Assembly (NCBI GenBank): GCA_947629915.1
Contig: CANRFN010000052.1
Span: 1-32,981, forward strand
Reading direction: 5' to 3'
Source: an uncultured Oscillospiraceae bacterium
GTDB taxonomy: Bacteria; Bacillota; Clostridia; Oscillospirales; Oscillospiraceae
Length of the DNA: 32,981 nt
In this document: piece by piece, positions 15,859-24,027 of the stretch
Position numbering within the stretch: the stretch's first letter is position 1
How the letters are laid out: the number at the start of each line of letters is the position of its first letter
Program-made: the position numbers and the translations under genes
The notes under the pieces: model-generated
The model's database searches: none
Told to the model about the DNA's origin: nothing
Seen by the model: the letters and a program-made list of their open reading frames with translations, nothing else

Positions 15859-15884
15859 GGGCCCCCGGCGGCTGCCGGGGGCCC
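15859..15884 (-). terminator. GC hairpin between ilvC and ilvD
   Basis: A perfect 11-bp stem of only G and C (15859-15869 with 15874-15884), loop of four, lies between two genes of the same operon. On the minus strand it is followed by TCTCTTTG, a poor T-run. Partial termination or protection of the upstream mRNA from 3' decay are both possible. Confidence 0.5.
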
Positions 15885-15949
15885 CAGAATGGCGCTGTTA
15901 TGGAGGACTGCGCAGGGGGGCGGAATCCTGCGGACAGCCGCGGCTGAAC

Positions 15950-16972
<1,023 letters not shown>

Positions 16973-17039
16973 GATAGATACACTCCTTGCAAGATATCAT
17001 TCTAGTGGAATGGGGGGACGTGAGAGAAATGGATGGAGA

Positions 17040-17600
17040 TCAGAGGATGTTCTTGCCCAGGTCGAACTCGCCGGTCTCCTTGTTGTTGGCGTTGTTGCTG
17101 ATGGTGGCCTCGCCGCGCTCCAGAGCCACCATGCCGGTGCGGACCAGCTCCAGGATGCCGAACTCACTGAGCAGGCCCTCCAGGGCATCGTCCTTGGACT
17201 CCTGCCCGATGACGGCCAATGTCAGGCTCTTGGGGGACACATCGATGATGTTGGCCCGGAAGATGTTGGCGATCTGGATGACCTCGTTGCGCACTTCCCG
17301 GTCCTCCGCCTTCACCTTGATGAGGCAGAGCTCTCTGCGGATGGAGGAGGCAGGGGGAAGGAGGCGGACGGAGTACACGGAGATCTGCTTGCGCAGCTGG
17401 TTGATGATCTGATCGATCTGCTGGTCTCCGCAGAGCACCTCAATGGTGATACGGGAGACCTCGGGGTCATCGGTGGTGCCCACGGCCAGGGACTCGATGT
17501 TGTACCCCTTGCGGGAGAACAGGCGGGAGACCTGGCTCAGCACGCCGGCGGCGTTCTCCACCAGTACGGACAGGGTGTGGCGCTTGATAACGGTGTTCAT
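17040..17600 (-). CDS. ilvN: Acetolactate synthase small (regulatory) subunit
   Basis: 186 residues. The N-terminal ACT domain begins with HTLSVLVENAAGVLSQVSRLF and RKGYNIESLAVG, the valine-binding region of IlvN/IlvH, and the C-terminal ALS_ss_C domain follows from about residue 85 (RELCLIKVKA). It activates the catalytic subunit IlvB and gives feedback inhibition by valine. At 186 residues it is nearer the long IlvH/IlvN form (about 160-170) than the short E. coli IlvN, with an extra polar tail (NNANNKETGEFDLGKNIL). The ATG follows GGAGGGAG, and the gene starts 15 bases after ilvB ends. Confidence 0.95.
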   Translation of the reverse strand: MNTVIKRHTLSVLVENAAGVLSQVSRLFSRKGYNIESLAVGTTDDPEVSRITIEVLCGDQQIDQIINQLRKQISVYSVRLLPPASSIRRELCLIKVKAEDREVRNEVIQIANIFRANIIDVSPKSLTLAVIGQESKDDALEGLLSEFGILELVRTGMVALERGEATISNNANNKETGEFDLGKNIL

Positions 17601-17615
17601 TAAGTCTCCCTCCTC

Positions 17616-19325
17616 TCAGTGCAGCAGGAAATCGGTGACGGGGGTGCCGCCGCCCACCATGGGATGGACCATGGCATCGATGTCGATGGCGGCATCGATG
17701 ACGCAGCCGCAGCCGGCGGCCAGCGCCTGCTTGAAGGCCTCTTCGAACTCCGGCTGGTTGGTGGCCCGGAAGCCCTTCAGCCCATAGGCTTCAGCCAGCT
17801 TCACAAAGTCCGGACCCCGATCCAGGGTGGTCTGGGAGAAGCGCTTGCCGTAGATCAGGTTCTGCCACTGGCGGACCATGCCCAGGGTGCGGTTGTCGAA
17901 GATCACGGTGATGATGGGCAGGTGATAGTGCTCCACGGTGGCCAGCTCATGGCAGTTCATCCGGAAGCAGCCATCGCCGGTGCAGTGTACCACTACCTTG
18001 TCCGGGTTGCCCACTTTGGCGCCCATGGCGGCACCGAGGCCAAAGCCCATGGTGCCGAAGCCGCCGCTGGTGAGCAGCTGCCCGGGACGGGTGAAGTGAT
18101 AGTACTGGCAGGACCACATCTGGTGCTGGCCCACGTCAGTGGCGATGATGGCGTCATTGTTGGTGAGGTCCGAGATGGTCTCCAGGATCTCGTGGGCGTG
18201 GAGGATGTTGTCCTTCTTGAGAGGTACCTCTCCGTGGGAGAAGACCCACTCCTTCCAGGCGGTGTAGCTGTGCTTGGGCAAACGCTCATTCAGCAGTTCC
18301 AGCACCCGGCGGGCATCGCCGATGATGTGGTGGTAGGTCTGGACATTCTTGTCGATCTCAGCGCGGTCGATGTCGATGTGGACGATCTTGGCGTTCTTGG
18401 CGAACACGGCGGGATCGGTGGCCACACGGTCTGAGAAGCGGCAGCCGATGGCGATGAGCAGATCGCAGCTGTCTGTGGCGATGTTGGAGGCGTGGGAGCC
18501 GTGCATGCCCACCATGCCAGTGAAGAGGGGGTGGTTGCCCGGGCAGGCGCCGCCGCCCATGATGGTGGAGGCCACCGGGGCGTCCAGGGTCTCAATGAAC
18601 TTGCGGAACTCCGCCACGGCGCCCTTAGAGCGGATCACGCCGCCGCCCACCAGTACCAGGGGGCGCTCGGACTTGGAGATCAGGTCCAGCAGCTTGTCGA
18701 TATCGCCCATGTCCGGGTCCGGGGCCTGCATGTCCTTGTTGGCCCGGCGGAGCATGGTGGCGAGACGGCCGTGGTTGGCGTGCTCAGACACCGGCAGATA
18801 GGTGTAGTCTCCCTCTGCTGCAGTGACATTCTTGGCGATGTCGATGAGCACCGGGCCGGGTCTGCCGGAGCGGGCCACGGCGAAGGCCTCACGGATCACA
18901 TCGGCCAGTTTGTTGATGTCCTTCACCAGGTAGTTGCTCTTGGTGATGGGCATGGTGATGCCGGTGATGTCCACCTCCTGGAAGGAGTCCTTGCCGATGA
19001 GGTTTTCCGCCACGTTGCAGGTGATGAAAACCACAGGGGAGGAGTCGTAGTAGGCGGTGGCAATACCGGTGACGAGATTGGTGGCGCCGGGGCCGCTGGT
19101 GGCAAAGCACACGCCCACCTTACCGGTGGAGCGGGCATAGCCGTCTGCAGCGTGGGAGGCGCCTTGTTCATGGCTGGTGAGGTAGTGATGGATCTTGTCT
19201 TTGTACCCGTGGAGCTCGAACTCATCGTAGATGTTCAGAATGGTGCCGCCGGGATAGCCGAACACCGTATCTACGCCCTGCTCCAACAGGCACTCCATCA
19301 CGATCTGGGACCCTTTCATCAACAT
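17616..19325 (-). CDS. ilvB: Acetolactate synthase large (catalytic) subunit
   Basis: 569 residues from ATG 19325, which is six bases after AGGAGGG; the in-frame extension to 19373 would lie inside the T-box terminator. It condenses two pyruvates, or pyruvate and 2-ketobutyrate, with thiamine diphosphate, FAD and Mg. The catalytic Glu is in TSHEQGASHAADGYAR, the FAD domain is in the middle, and the ThDP/Mg motif starts GDGCFRMNCHELATV near residue 430. It pairs with IlvN encoded directly downstream. It is first in the operon, behind a T-box leader that stops transcription when the cognate tRNA is charged. Confidence 0.97.
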   Translation of the reverse strand: MLMKGSQIVMECLLEQGVDTVFGYPGGTILNIYDEFELHGYKDKIHHYLTSHEQGASHAADGYARSTGKVGVCFATSGPGATNLVTGIATAYYDSSPVVFITCNVAENLIGKDSFQEVDITGITMPITKSNYLVKDINKLADVIREAFAVARSGRPGPVLIDIAKNVTAAEGDYTYLPVSEHANHGRLATMLRRANKDMQAPDPDMGDIDKLLDLISKSERPLVLVGGGVIRSKGAVAEFRKFIETLDAPVASTIMGGGACPGNHPLFTGMVGMHGSHASNIATDSCDLLIAIGCRFSDRVATDPAVFAKNAKIVHIDIDRAEIDKNVQTYHHIIGDARRVLELLNERLPKHSYTAWKEWVFSHGEVPLKKDNILHAHEILETISDLTNNDAIIATDVGQHQMWSCQYYHFTRPGQLLTSGGFGTMGFGLGAAMGAKVGNPDKVVVHCTGDGCFRMNCHELATVEHYHLPIITVIFDNRTLGMVRQWQNLIYGKRFSQTTLDRGPDFVKLAEAYGLKGFRATNQPEFEEAFKQALAAGCGCVIDAAIDIDAMVHPMVGGGTPVTDFLLH

Positions 19326-19589
19326 GCATAACCCTCCTGGATATATCAAAAAAACATGGCCTTCATCCAACATAGGACGAAGCCATGCTCCGCGGTACCA
19401 CCTAAGTTCCCCCTTGTACTTGGAGGCGCTCTGCCCGATAACGGCGGGAATCCGTTTTTGCCTACTCCTAAACGTTTCAACAAAACCGCTCTCAGGGGAC
19501 GTTCGTTTTCCACGGTCCCGAAGGCTTGCACCGACCGCCTTCTCTCTGCGCTTTTCCGTGGGACTACTCGCCTGGTCTCTGCGTTTGTG
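19326..19589 (-). promoter_or_regulatory. T-box leader of ilvBNCD, probable valine specifier (GUC)
   Basis: Minus strand, about 264 bases. The T-box GGTGGTACCGCGG lies at 19402-19390. It precedes a terminator made of 19387-19355 (arms CATGGCTTCGTCC and GGATGAAGGCCATG) and seven T at 19354-19348. Stem I near the 5' end has the AGTA of the loop-E motif, an apical GGTGCAAGCC region and a specifier loop with GAAC followed by GTC (19500-19498). Pairing of CCCACGG with CCGTGG and of CAGG with CCTG frames that loop. Other triplets in register (AAC, CGT, TCC) do not fit branched-chain genes, so valine tRNA is inferred. Uncharged tRNA would favour the antiterminator and transcription into ilvB. Confidence 0.9.
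19348..19387 (-). terminator. T-box-controlled intrinsic terminator
   Basis: Arms at 19387-19375 and 19368-19355 form a long hairpin followed by seven T (19354-19348), just upstream of the ilvB ribosome site. The T-box element at 19402-19390 would pair alternatively with the tRNA acceptor end to form the antiterminator. Confidence 0.85.
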
Positions 19590-19595
19590 GGGCGT

Positions 19596-19624
19596 ATTTT
19601 ATGCTGTCCCGGTGGGTTTGTCAA
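19596..19624 (-). promoter_or_regulatory. Promoter of the ilvBNCD operon
   Basis: Minus strand: perfect TTGACA (19624-19619), 17-base spacer, TAAAAT (19601-19596). It is placed correctly to start the T-box leader near 19589. Confidence 0.85.
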
Positions 19625-19710
19625 TGGTATTTCCCGGTATTTAGATAAATTCTGCCCCTCAAACAAACCAGAGGGGGATTTCAGGAACTTTTTTGGGGAT
19701 TATAAAGGCA

Positions 19711-19738
19711 GCGCCGGGAAGGAAAACCTTCCCGGCGC
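19711..19738 (-). terminator. Hairpin after the DUF1540 gene
   Basis: A perfect 12-bp stem (19711-19722 with 19727-19738), loop AAAA, begins 18 bases past the DUF1540 stop. On the minus strand it is followed by TGCCTTTAT. Confidence 0.6.
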
Positions 19739-19755
19739 AGAAATGCTGTCCTTTT

Positions 19756-19941
19756 TCAGTGGCAGCCGCAGCTGGTGCCGTGGTCTCCCAGGCAGAAGGA
19801 GGCGCACTCGGTCTCCTTGCAGGCGCCCACATGGCTCTGGCAGCAGCCCACCTGAATCTCGTTCAGGGTGCAGCGCTGGTCCTTGTGATGGGCACAGCTG
19901 TTCACGCTGCACTTGATGCTGGGATTGGTATCGTTGATCAT
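19756..19941 (-). CDS. DUF1540 small cysteine-rich protein
   Basis: 61 residues with eight cysteines and four histidines. The first half (IKCSVNSCAHHKDQRCTLNEIQVG) is the DUF1540 pattern, C-x4-C-x7-C, ending in an I-x-VG strand. The second half (CKETECASFC, then SCGCH) adds more possible ligands. Members are common in spore-forming Clostridia and are presumed to bind metal; no reaction is known. The ATG follows GAGGAGG. It is a single-gene unit between the ilv leader and a divergent small gene. Confidence 0.8.
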   Translation of the reverse strand: MINDTNPSIKCSVNSCAHHKDQRCTLNEIQVGCCQSHVGACKETECASFCLGDHGTSCGCH

Positions 19942-20094
19942 GGGGAACTCCTCCTCAGTGAAACTTAGGACGAGAGCAGTATGCCCCGATACGGTGCCCG
20001 CTATGCAGAGATGAGGTGGAGAATTTTACCTTTTCTTGTCTTGCCGGTACAGCGCCGGTATCTGATGCATACACTGACCTCGGAGGCGATACGT

Positions 20095-20307
20095 ATGGAT
20101 TTGCGCAATGACCAGATCACCTTGGGCGAGCTCTGGGACAATCCCAAGAGCCGGGCGGTGTTCGCCAAGCGGGTGCCCATGTTGGGCAAGCACCCGGTGA
20201 AGGGCGCCGCCCGTTCCATGACCCTGGCGCAGCTGGCGGACTTTCTCAGCGGATGGGTGCCTCAACCCATGATCAACGGCGTGCTGCAGGAGTTAAGGAA
20301 GCTGTAG
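20095..20307 (+). CDS. Small conserved-looking protein of unknown function (LGELWDNP type)
   Basis: 70 residues from ATG 20095, eight bases after GGAGG; ATG at 20065 is an in-frame alternative without a site. The text QITLGELWDNPKSRAVFAKRVP and SMTLAQLADFLSGWVPQPMINGVLQEL resembles a short helical module I recall from the C-termini of some Firmicute carbohydrate-active proteins (LGELLxNPxAxxVL...P, MTLxQLA). No catalytic residues or membrane segment are seen. Here it stands alone, with a GC-rich hairpin straight after it. Function unknown. Confidence 0.6.
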   Translation: MDLRNDQITLGELWDNPKSRAVFAKRVPMLGKHPVKGAARSMTLAQLADFLSGWVPQPMINGVLQELRKL

Positions 20308-20316
20308 GGGAGAGAG

Positions 20317-20345
20317 GGGGACCGCCGCGGGCCGCGGCGGTCCCC
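20317..20345. terminator. GC hairpin between convergent genes
   Basis: Arms of 12 bases (20317-20328 with 20334-20345) and a 5-base loop lie between the small gene ending at 20307 and the NTF2-like gene ending at 20372. It can serve both sides; T-runs are weak. Confidence 0.55.
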
Positions 20346-20371
20346 TGAAAAAGCATGTCGGGAATCGGAAT

Positions 20372-20737
20372 TCATCGGATCGGGCTGCCGATGTGCATCT
20401 CCTGCCGCCACTGCGGGGGAGGGCCATCGTCCGCCCAGTACTCGTCCACCGATGCGATCAAGCCGTTCCGGATGCGGAGGAAGGACACCACATGAAAGGA
20501 CTGGGATTGGTCTGGGGGATAGACCCGCACAACGGTGATGATGATGTCTCCAGTGGTCTCTATGCGCTCAATCTCACCGTCCCACTGGCCGGGGTATGCG
20601 CAGTTGGCCTGGATGAACTCCTCTACCGTGAAGCGCTCATTAGTACAGTGCCAGTTCACGAAGGCGTCATCCCGGAAGAACTGCCGGATTGCCTCTCGGT
20701 CCTGGTCCAGGACCGCTCGCCAAAACTGCTGCATCAT
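20372..20737 (-). CDS. NTF2/SnoaL-like fold protein
   Basis: 121 residues, the size of a single cone-shaped NTF2-like domain. It starts with FWRAVLDQDREAIRQFFRDDAFVNWHCTNERFTVEEFIQANC, the first helices of SnoaL-like proteins, and ends with a run of strands (VVRVYPPDQSQSFHVVSFLRIRNGLIASVDEYWADDG). The terminal DEYWADDG is typical of ester-cyclase/isomerase-like members with a polar pocket, but no substrate can be read from it. It starts 3 bases after the upstream GNAT stop and is the last gene of a five-gene minus-strand run (20372-22967). Confidence 0.75.
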   Translation of the reverse strand: MMQQFWRAVLDQDREAIRQFFRDDAFVNWHCTNERFTVEEFIQANCAYPGQWDGEIERIETTGDIIITVVRVYPPDQSQSFHVVSFLRIRNGLIASVDEYWADDGPPPQWRQEMHIGSPIR

Positions 20738-20740
20738 CTG

Positions 20741-21262
20741 CTATTCCAACTCCATCTTGTAGAACTTGATCGGGAAGGTCTCGCCGTCCGGCTTTGTGTA
20801 TTCACCGGTGCGGTAGAACCGCAGGCCGCACTTTTCCATGACCCTGCCGGACCGGGGATTGTCTACGGCGTGAGAGGAGCAGATCTTCTTCACGCCCAGT
20901 TCCCTGTGGGCAAAATTGATGATGGCCTTCATGGCCTCCGTGCAGTAGCCCTTGTGCCAATCATCAAAGTGCAGATTGTACCCGATGCTCCAGTAGCCCT
21001 CTAATTTGCTGCTGGGTCCGATGCCCCCGGACCCGATCACTCTGTTCTCTTCTTTCAGGACAAACACCCAGTTCCAATCGGTGTCGTCTGTGAGCGTGGA
21101 CTGAATCCACTGGATGGTCTGGCTGATATCGGTGTTTTTGGAGTAGGACATGAATTTCGTGACCCGCTCATCGCTTTTCCAACTGAAACAGGCCTCCGCG
21201 TCCTCCAGCGCGGGCGGCCGCAGAATCAGCCGCTCTGTCTCCAGGATCGGTTCTTTGCTCAT
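20741..21262 (-). CDS. GNAT acetyltransferase, RimJ/RimL type
   Basis: 173 residues from ATG 21262 (MSKEPILETERLILRPP), where family alignments usually begin; ATG 21283, overlapping the previous stop as TGATG, would add seven residues and is also possible. ETERLILR is the first strand of RimJ/RimL-type N-acetyltransferases. GYCTEAMKAIINFAHRELGVKKI carries the acetyl-CoA pyrophosphate loop (here HKGYCTEA) and NPRSGRVMEKCGL the last motif. The acceptor is unknown: ribosomal protein N-termini, antibiotics or metabolites are possible. It sits between an MBL-fold hydrolase and an NTF2-like gene. Confidence 0.85.
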   Translation of the reverse strand: MSKEPILETERLILRPPALEDAEACFSWKSDERVTKFMSYSKNTDISQTIQWIQSTLTDDTDWNWVFVLKEENRVIGSGGIGPSSKLEGYWSIGYNLHFDDWHKGYCTEAMKAIINFAHRELGVKKICSSHAVDNPRSGRVMEKCGLRFYRTGEYTKPDGETFPIKFYKMELE

Positions 21263-21282
21263 GATTGCATCGGTTCCCTCCA

Positions 21283-21888
21283 TCAGGGTTCATCTTGCTG
21301 CGGCATCTCTTTCTCGTTGGCGTGGGCATACTGAATCCTCTTGGGCCTGTATCCCAGGACAAGCTTCCAATCCGTTGCCAGCGCCGGATTTTCCCCATAG
21401 GCACCTAAATACTCGATGGGCTCCAGGTCCCCAACGATACAGGTCCCATCGTCCAGAATAACGGACACGCTGTCCACGCTGTGGCTTGGCGTGCTGACGA
21501 TCTCGCCGCGAATGCCCAGGGAGAGGAGAAAATCCCGGCACTCTGCACAGCGGATGATGGTAGATTGAGACTCATCAATCGGGGTGTAGGGGAGGTGCTT
21601 CTCACGATGGAAGATCGCATCTGAAAAGTGGACGTGCCCGACCTGCGTGTCCATCAGGAGCAGCTTCACGCCGTGCTCAATCAGGTCCCCGATGATGCCC
21701 GTATGATCCGGGTGAAAGTGGGTGGCCATCACATAGGTGATATCCCGGACCGTGATGCCTTGCTGTTTGATCGCTTTGTAGAAGGCGGGGAGGGTGCCGG
21801 CGTAGTCCGTATCGATCAGCAGACTGCCGCTTTCCCCGCGCAGCAGGAATGTGTTGGTGTTTCCATACCGAAGCTTTACTATCTGCAT
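21283..21888 (-). CDS. MBL-fold metallo-hydrolase
   Basis: 201 residues. THFHPDHTG is the zinc-binding HxHxDH motif, TPSHSVDSVSV supplies the next His and IVGDLEP the bridging Asp. The N-terminus (IVKLRYGNTNTFLLRGESGSLLIDTDY) is the usual first sandwich. These features place it with glyoxalase II/lactonase-like small MBL hydrolases; the ester or thioester it acts on is unknown. It starts 54 bases after the upstream GNAT and its stop touches the next GNAT gene. Confidence 0.85.
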   Translation of the reverse strand: MQIVKLRYGNTNTFLLRGESGSLLIDTDYAGTLPAFYKAIKQQGITVRDITYVMATHFHPDHTGIIGDLIEHGVKLLLMDTQVGHVHFSDAIFHREKHLPYTPIDESQSTIIRCAECRDFLLSLGIRGEIVSTPSHSVDSVSVILDDGTCIVGDLEPIEYLGAYGENPALATDWKLVLGYRPKRIQYAHANEKEMPQQDEP

Positions 21889-21942
21889 TGCTCACCTGCT
21901 TCTTTCTCTGAATCTCGTTGGTTGAAAGAACTGCGCCAGCAA

Positions 21943-22434
21943 TCACGCTCTGCCGCGCTCGAAATAGAGATTGGTAGTTGGGTCCTCTCCCAAGGCGATC
22001 ACATGCTCCGGCATCTCCTTCAGCTGAAAGCCCAATCTCTTATACAGCGCAATGGCTTTGGCGTTTTCGGGATCCGGGTCCACCCACACCGTGTTGGCAC
22101 CATTTCGGAACGCCTCTTCCATGGTAAAGGTGATGGCCCTTGTGGCGATCCCGCGGCCACGGGCATGCCGAAACAGCTTGATGTCCAGCCAGGCGCTGGC
22201 GTGTTCCTTGTCCACGCCGTACCCCGTCTCACCGCAGAACTGCCCGTTTTCGTAGATGGAAAAGTGATTTACGGCTGGTCTTTCAGCCTCTTGCTGCTCC
22301 AGCCACTGCTGCATGGCCTCATCCGTCTCGTGCAGTCCGTCCGGAAACCCAACGAACTGCATCACATCTCCATCTGCCCAAAGACGCTGGATGTTTGGGA
22401 GATCCTTCCCTGTGGATTCTTTGATCGTGATCAT
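21943..22434 (-). CDS. GNAT acetyltransferase
   Basis: 163 residues from ATG 22434, which follows AGGAGG and overlaps the upstream stop (ATGA); the longer frame to 22704 lies inside the upstream gene. The fold is shown by ITIKESTGKDLPNIQRLWADGDVM, the acetyl-CoA loop HARGRGIATRAITFTMEEAF and the last motif DPENAKAIALYKRLGF. The sequence after it (EHVIALGEDPTTNLYFE) completes the domain. The acceptor is unknown. Confidence 0.85.
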   Translation of the reverse strand: MITIKESTGKDLPNIQRLWADGDVMQFVGFPDGLHETDEAMQQWLEQQEAERPAVNHFSIYENGQFCGETGYGVDKEHASAWLDIKLFRHARGRGIATRAITFTMEEAFRNGANTVWVDPDPENAKAIALYKRLGFQLKEMPEHVIALGEDPTTNLYFERGRA

Positions 22435-22967
22435 CTGGGTACCTCCTGCAGCCTGTTCACGGAGCGAAGGACATAGACCAGGTCGTCTCCGTCCAGTATG
22501 TCCGATTTCGTGAATCCAAGGGATTGATACAGCCGTTGGGCTTTGCTGTTGGCCGCCTCGGTGGAGAGCTTGATGGGCATTGCGGGATCCGCAGACCGCA
22601 GGATCTGGATTGCGAGCTTTGCAGCTTCCTTTCCATATCCCTTGCCCTGGTAGGATCTGTCTACGTAGTAGCTCCAGTTGAGGCTGGGATCGGCACCCAG
22701 CCATTCTCGGAAGACAATAAATCCGATCCGTGCGCCGTCCTCCTTGCAGATCACGCAGGGCACATTGTCGTCCGGAGCAAGATAGGCTCTGCCGAGGGAG
22801 AACCCGGCGGGGTTGACGAACGCCTCTTGTTCAGGCCTGATTTTGCACTCCGCCACTGCATACCAGAGGTCCTCGTCATCTTCGATTCTGCGGATACAGA
22901 CGCGCTTCGAGGACCAAGCATCCTGCGAAAGTGCCGCCAGCAGAGTTGCAATAGACTTCTTTTCCAT
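22431..22967 (-). CDS. GNAT acetyltransferase, first gene of a five-gene unit
   Basis: 178 residues from ATG 22967, behind GAGGTGG; earlier in-frame codons to 23159 lack family features. Motifs are VCIRRIEDDEDLWYAVAEC, PCVICKEDGARIGFIVF, SYYVDRSYQGKGYGKEAAKLAI (acetyl-CoA loop QGKGYG) and NSKAQRLYQSLGF. The stop overlaps the next GNAT start. The ~225 bases upstream (22968-23192) hold a TACAAT at 23041-23036 on the minus strand but no good -35 box, so the promoter is uncertain. The acceptor is unknown. Confidence 0.82.
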   Translation of the reverse strand: MEKKSIATLLAALSQDAWSSKRVCIRRIEDDEDLWYAVAECKIRPEQEAFVNPAGFSLGRAYLAPDDNVPCVICKEDGARIGFIVFREWLGADPSLNWSYYVDRSYQGKGYGKEAAKLAIQILRSADPAMPIKLSTEAANSKAQRLYQSLGFTKSDILDGDDLVYVLRSVNRLQEVPR

Positions 22968-23192
22968 ATTGTGCCACCTCGCCCACCTTGTCCAGGTGTG
23001 ATTGCCGAACATCCGGCCGTCAGACAGCCTCCATTGTACTGCCCCGATGGTTGGAAAGCTATTGCCCGCTGGTTGAATCGCGGGTCGACAGTCCATTGCC
23101 GATTTGAGAAACGCCCCAGCCGGTGCTCCCGCTGCCCGGAGCGCTCCTGTCCGCTGCATCCACCCACTGCCGTGTCCGGATAGGCAAAGCGC

Positions 23193-23825
23193 CTAATACA
23201 GCTTCCGGATCGGGTGCCGGATCACCGTTTTCCACTTCTCCGGGGGCACTTTTCGGGCATCAGAGAGGTAGATCTCGTGGTGCAGCCTGGTCTCGGAGAA
23301 GTCGTTGGCATATCCATTCTGGGCCAGAAAGGCGTCCATGATGGCCACGGTGGCGGGCTCGTCATCGAAAGAGCCCAGGTGCATGATCTGCACGCACAGC
23401 CCCTCATCGATGGTGAGAAACTCCGCAGAGGAGCAGTCTATCTTCTTCTTTCTGGTTGCGGTGCCTACGGCCCAGTCGAAGTCCGCTTCTGAGACGAACT
23501 CTGGCACCCGGATCACAGAGATCCAATGAAAGGCTGCCTTGTTGGAGTAGTCGAAACCCTGGACACCGTCCTGCCACCAGAAGCCCTCCAGTGGCGGCAC
23601 CACGTACTCATAGAAGCCCTCGATCTTGCGGTCTGTCTTGTAGCTCATCTTCAACGTGTACGCAATGGCATACAGAATGCTGATCGCCTGTTGGTACGCG
23701 CCGCCCTCCTCATTGGGGTCTCCCGTACCCCGCACCGCGATGTAGTTTGCCCTGGGAACGGTGACGATCTCCGGCTTGTCCTTCGGCATGTAGAACTCCT
23801 TGTACTCCTTCTTGAAGTCGAACAT
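23193..23825 (-). CDS. GyrI-like small-molecule-binding domain protein
   Basis: 210 residues from ATG 23825, which follows GAGGAGG; upstream in-frame residues to 23876 are not family-like. It opens MFDFKKEYKEFYMPKDKPEIVTVPRANYIAVRGTGDPN, typical of stand-alone GyrI-like (SOUL/BacT family) proteins of this length in Firmicutes, and contains DFDWAVGTATRKKK and VQIMHLGSFDDEPATVAIMDAF, both common in that group. Such proteins bind or hydrolyse small toxic compounds in some species; no DNA-binding domain is attached. It is alone, with its own promoter at 23883-23911. Confidence 0.85.
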   Translation of the reverse strand: MFDFKKEYKEFYMPKDKPEIVTVPRANYIAVRGTGDPNEEGGAYQQAISILYAIAYTLKMSYKTDRKIEGFYEYVVPPLEGFWWQDGVQGFDYSNKAAFHWISVIRVPEFVSEADFDWAVGTATRKKKIDCSSAEFLTIDEGLCVQIMHLGSFDDEPATVAIMDAFLAQNGYANDFSETRLHHEIYLSDARKVPPEKWKTVIRHPIRKLY

Positions 23826-23882
23826 GAAACAACCTCCTCGCGTTCGAACTTGTCCTGTGGCATGGCTATCGGGCACTGCTGT

Positions 23883-23911
23883 AGTCTACCACTCAGACAC
23901 CTGAAAATCAA
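23883..23911 (-). promoter_or_regulatory. Promoter of the GyrI-like gene
   Basis: Minus strand: TTGATT (23911-23906), 17-base spacer, TAGACT (23888-23883), about 60 bases before the ATG. Confidence 0.55.
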
Positions 23912-23954
23912 CTATTACTTAGCGAGAAGATAAAATTTATTTCCTGTAGTGATA

Positions 23955-23996
23955 AAAGGAAACGCTCTGGAGGCTTAGCCTATCTCCAGAGCGTTT
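23955..23996 (-). terminator. Terminator of the serine dehydratase operon
   Basis: A perfect 13-bp stem (23996-23984 with 23972-23960) followed on the minus strand by CCTTTTATC, 32 bases after the sdaAA stop. Confidence 0.75.
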
Positions 23997-24027
23997 CATC
24001 CGTTGTCTGTTCTTGCCAGGGTGCTGA

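Noticed and set aside
23036..23041. TACAAT as the -10 box of the GNAT operon
   Set aside because: No -35 box at 16-18 bases matches; too weak to list as a promoter.
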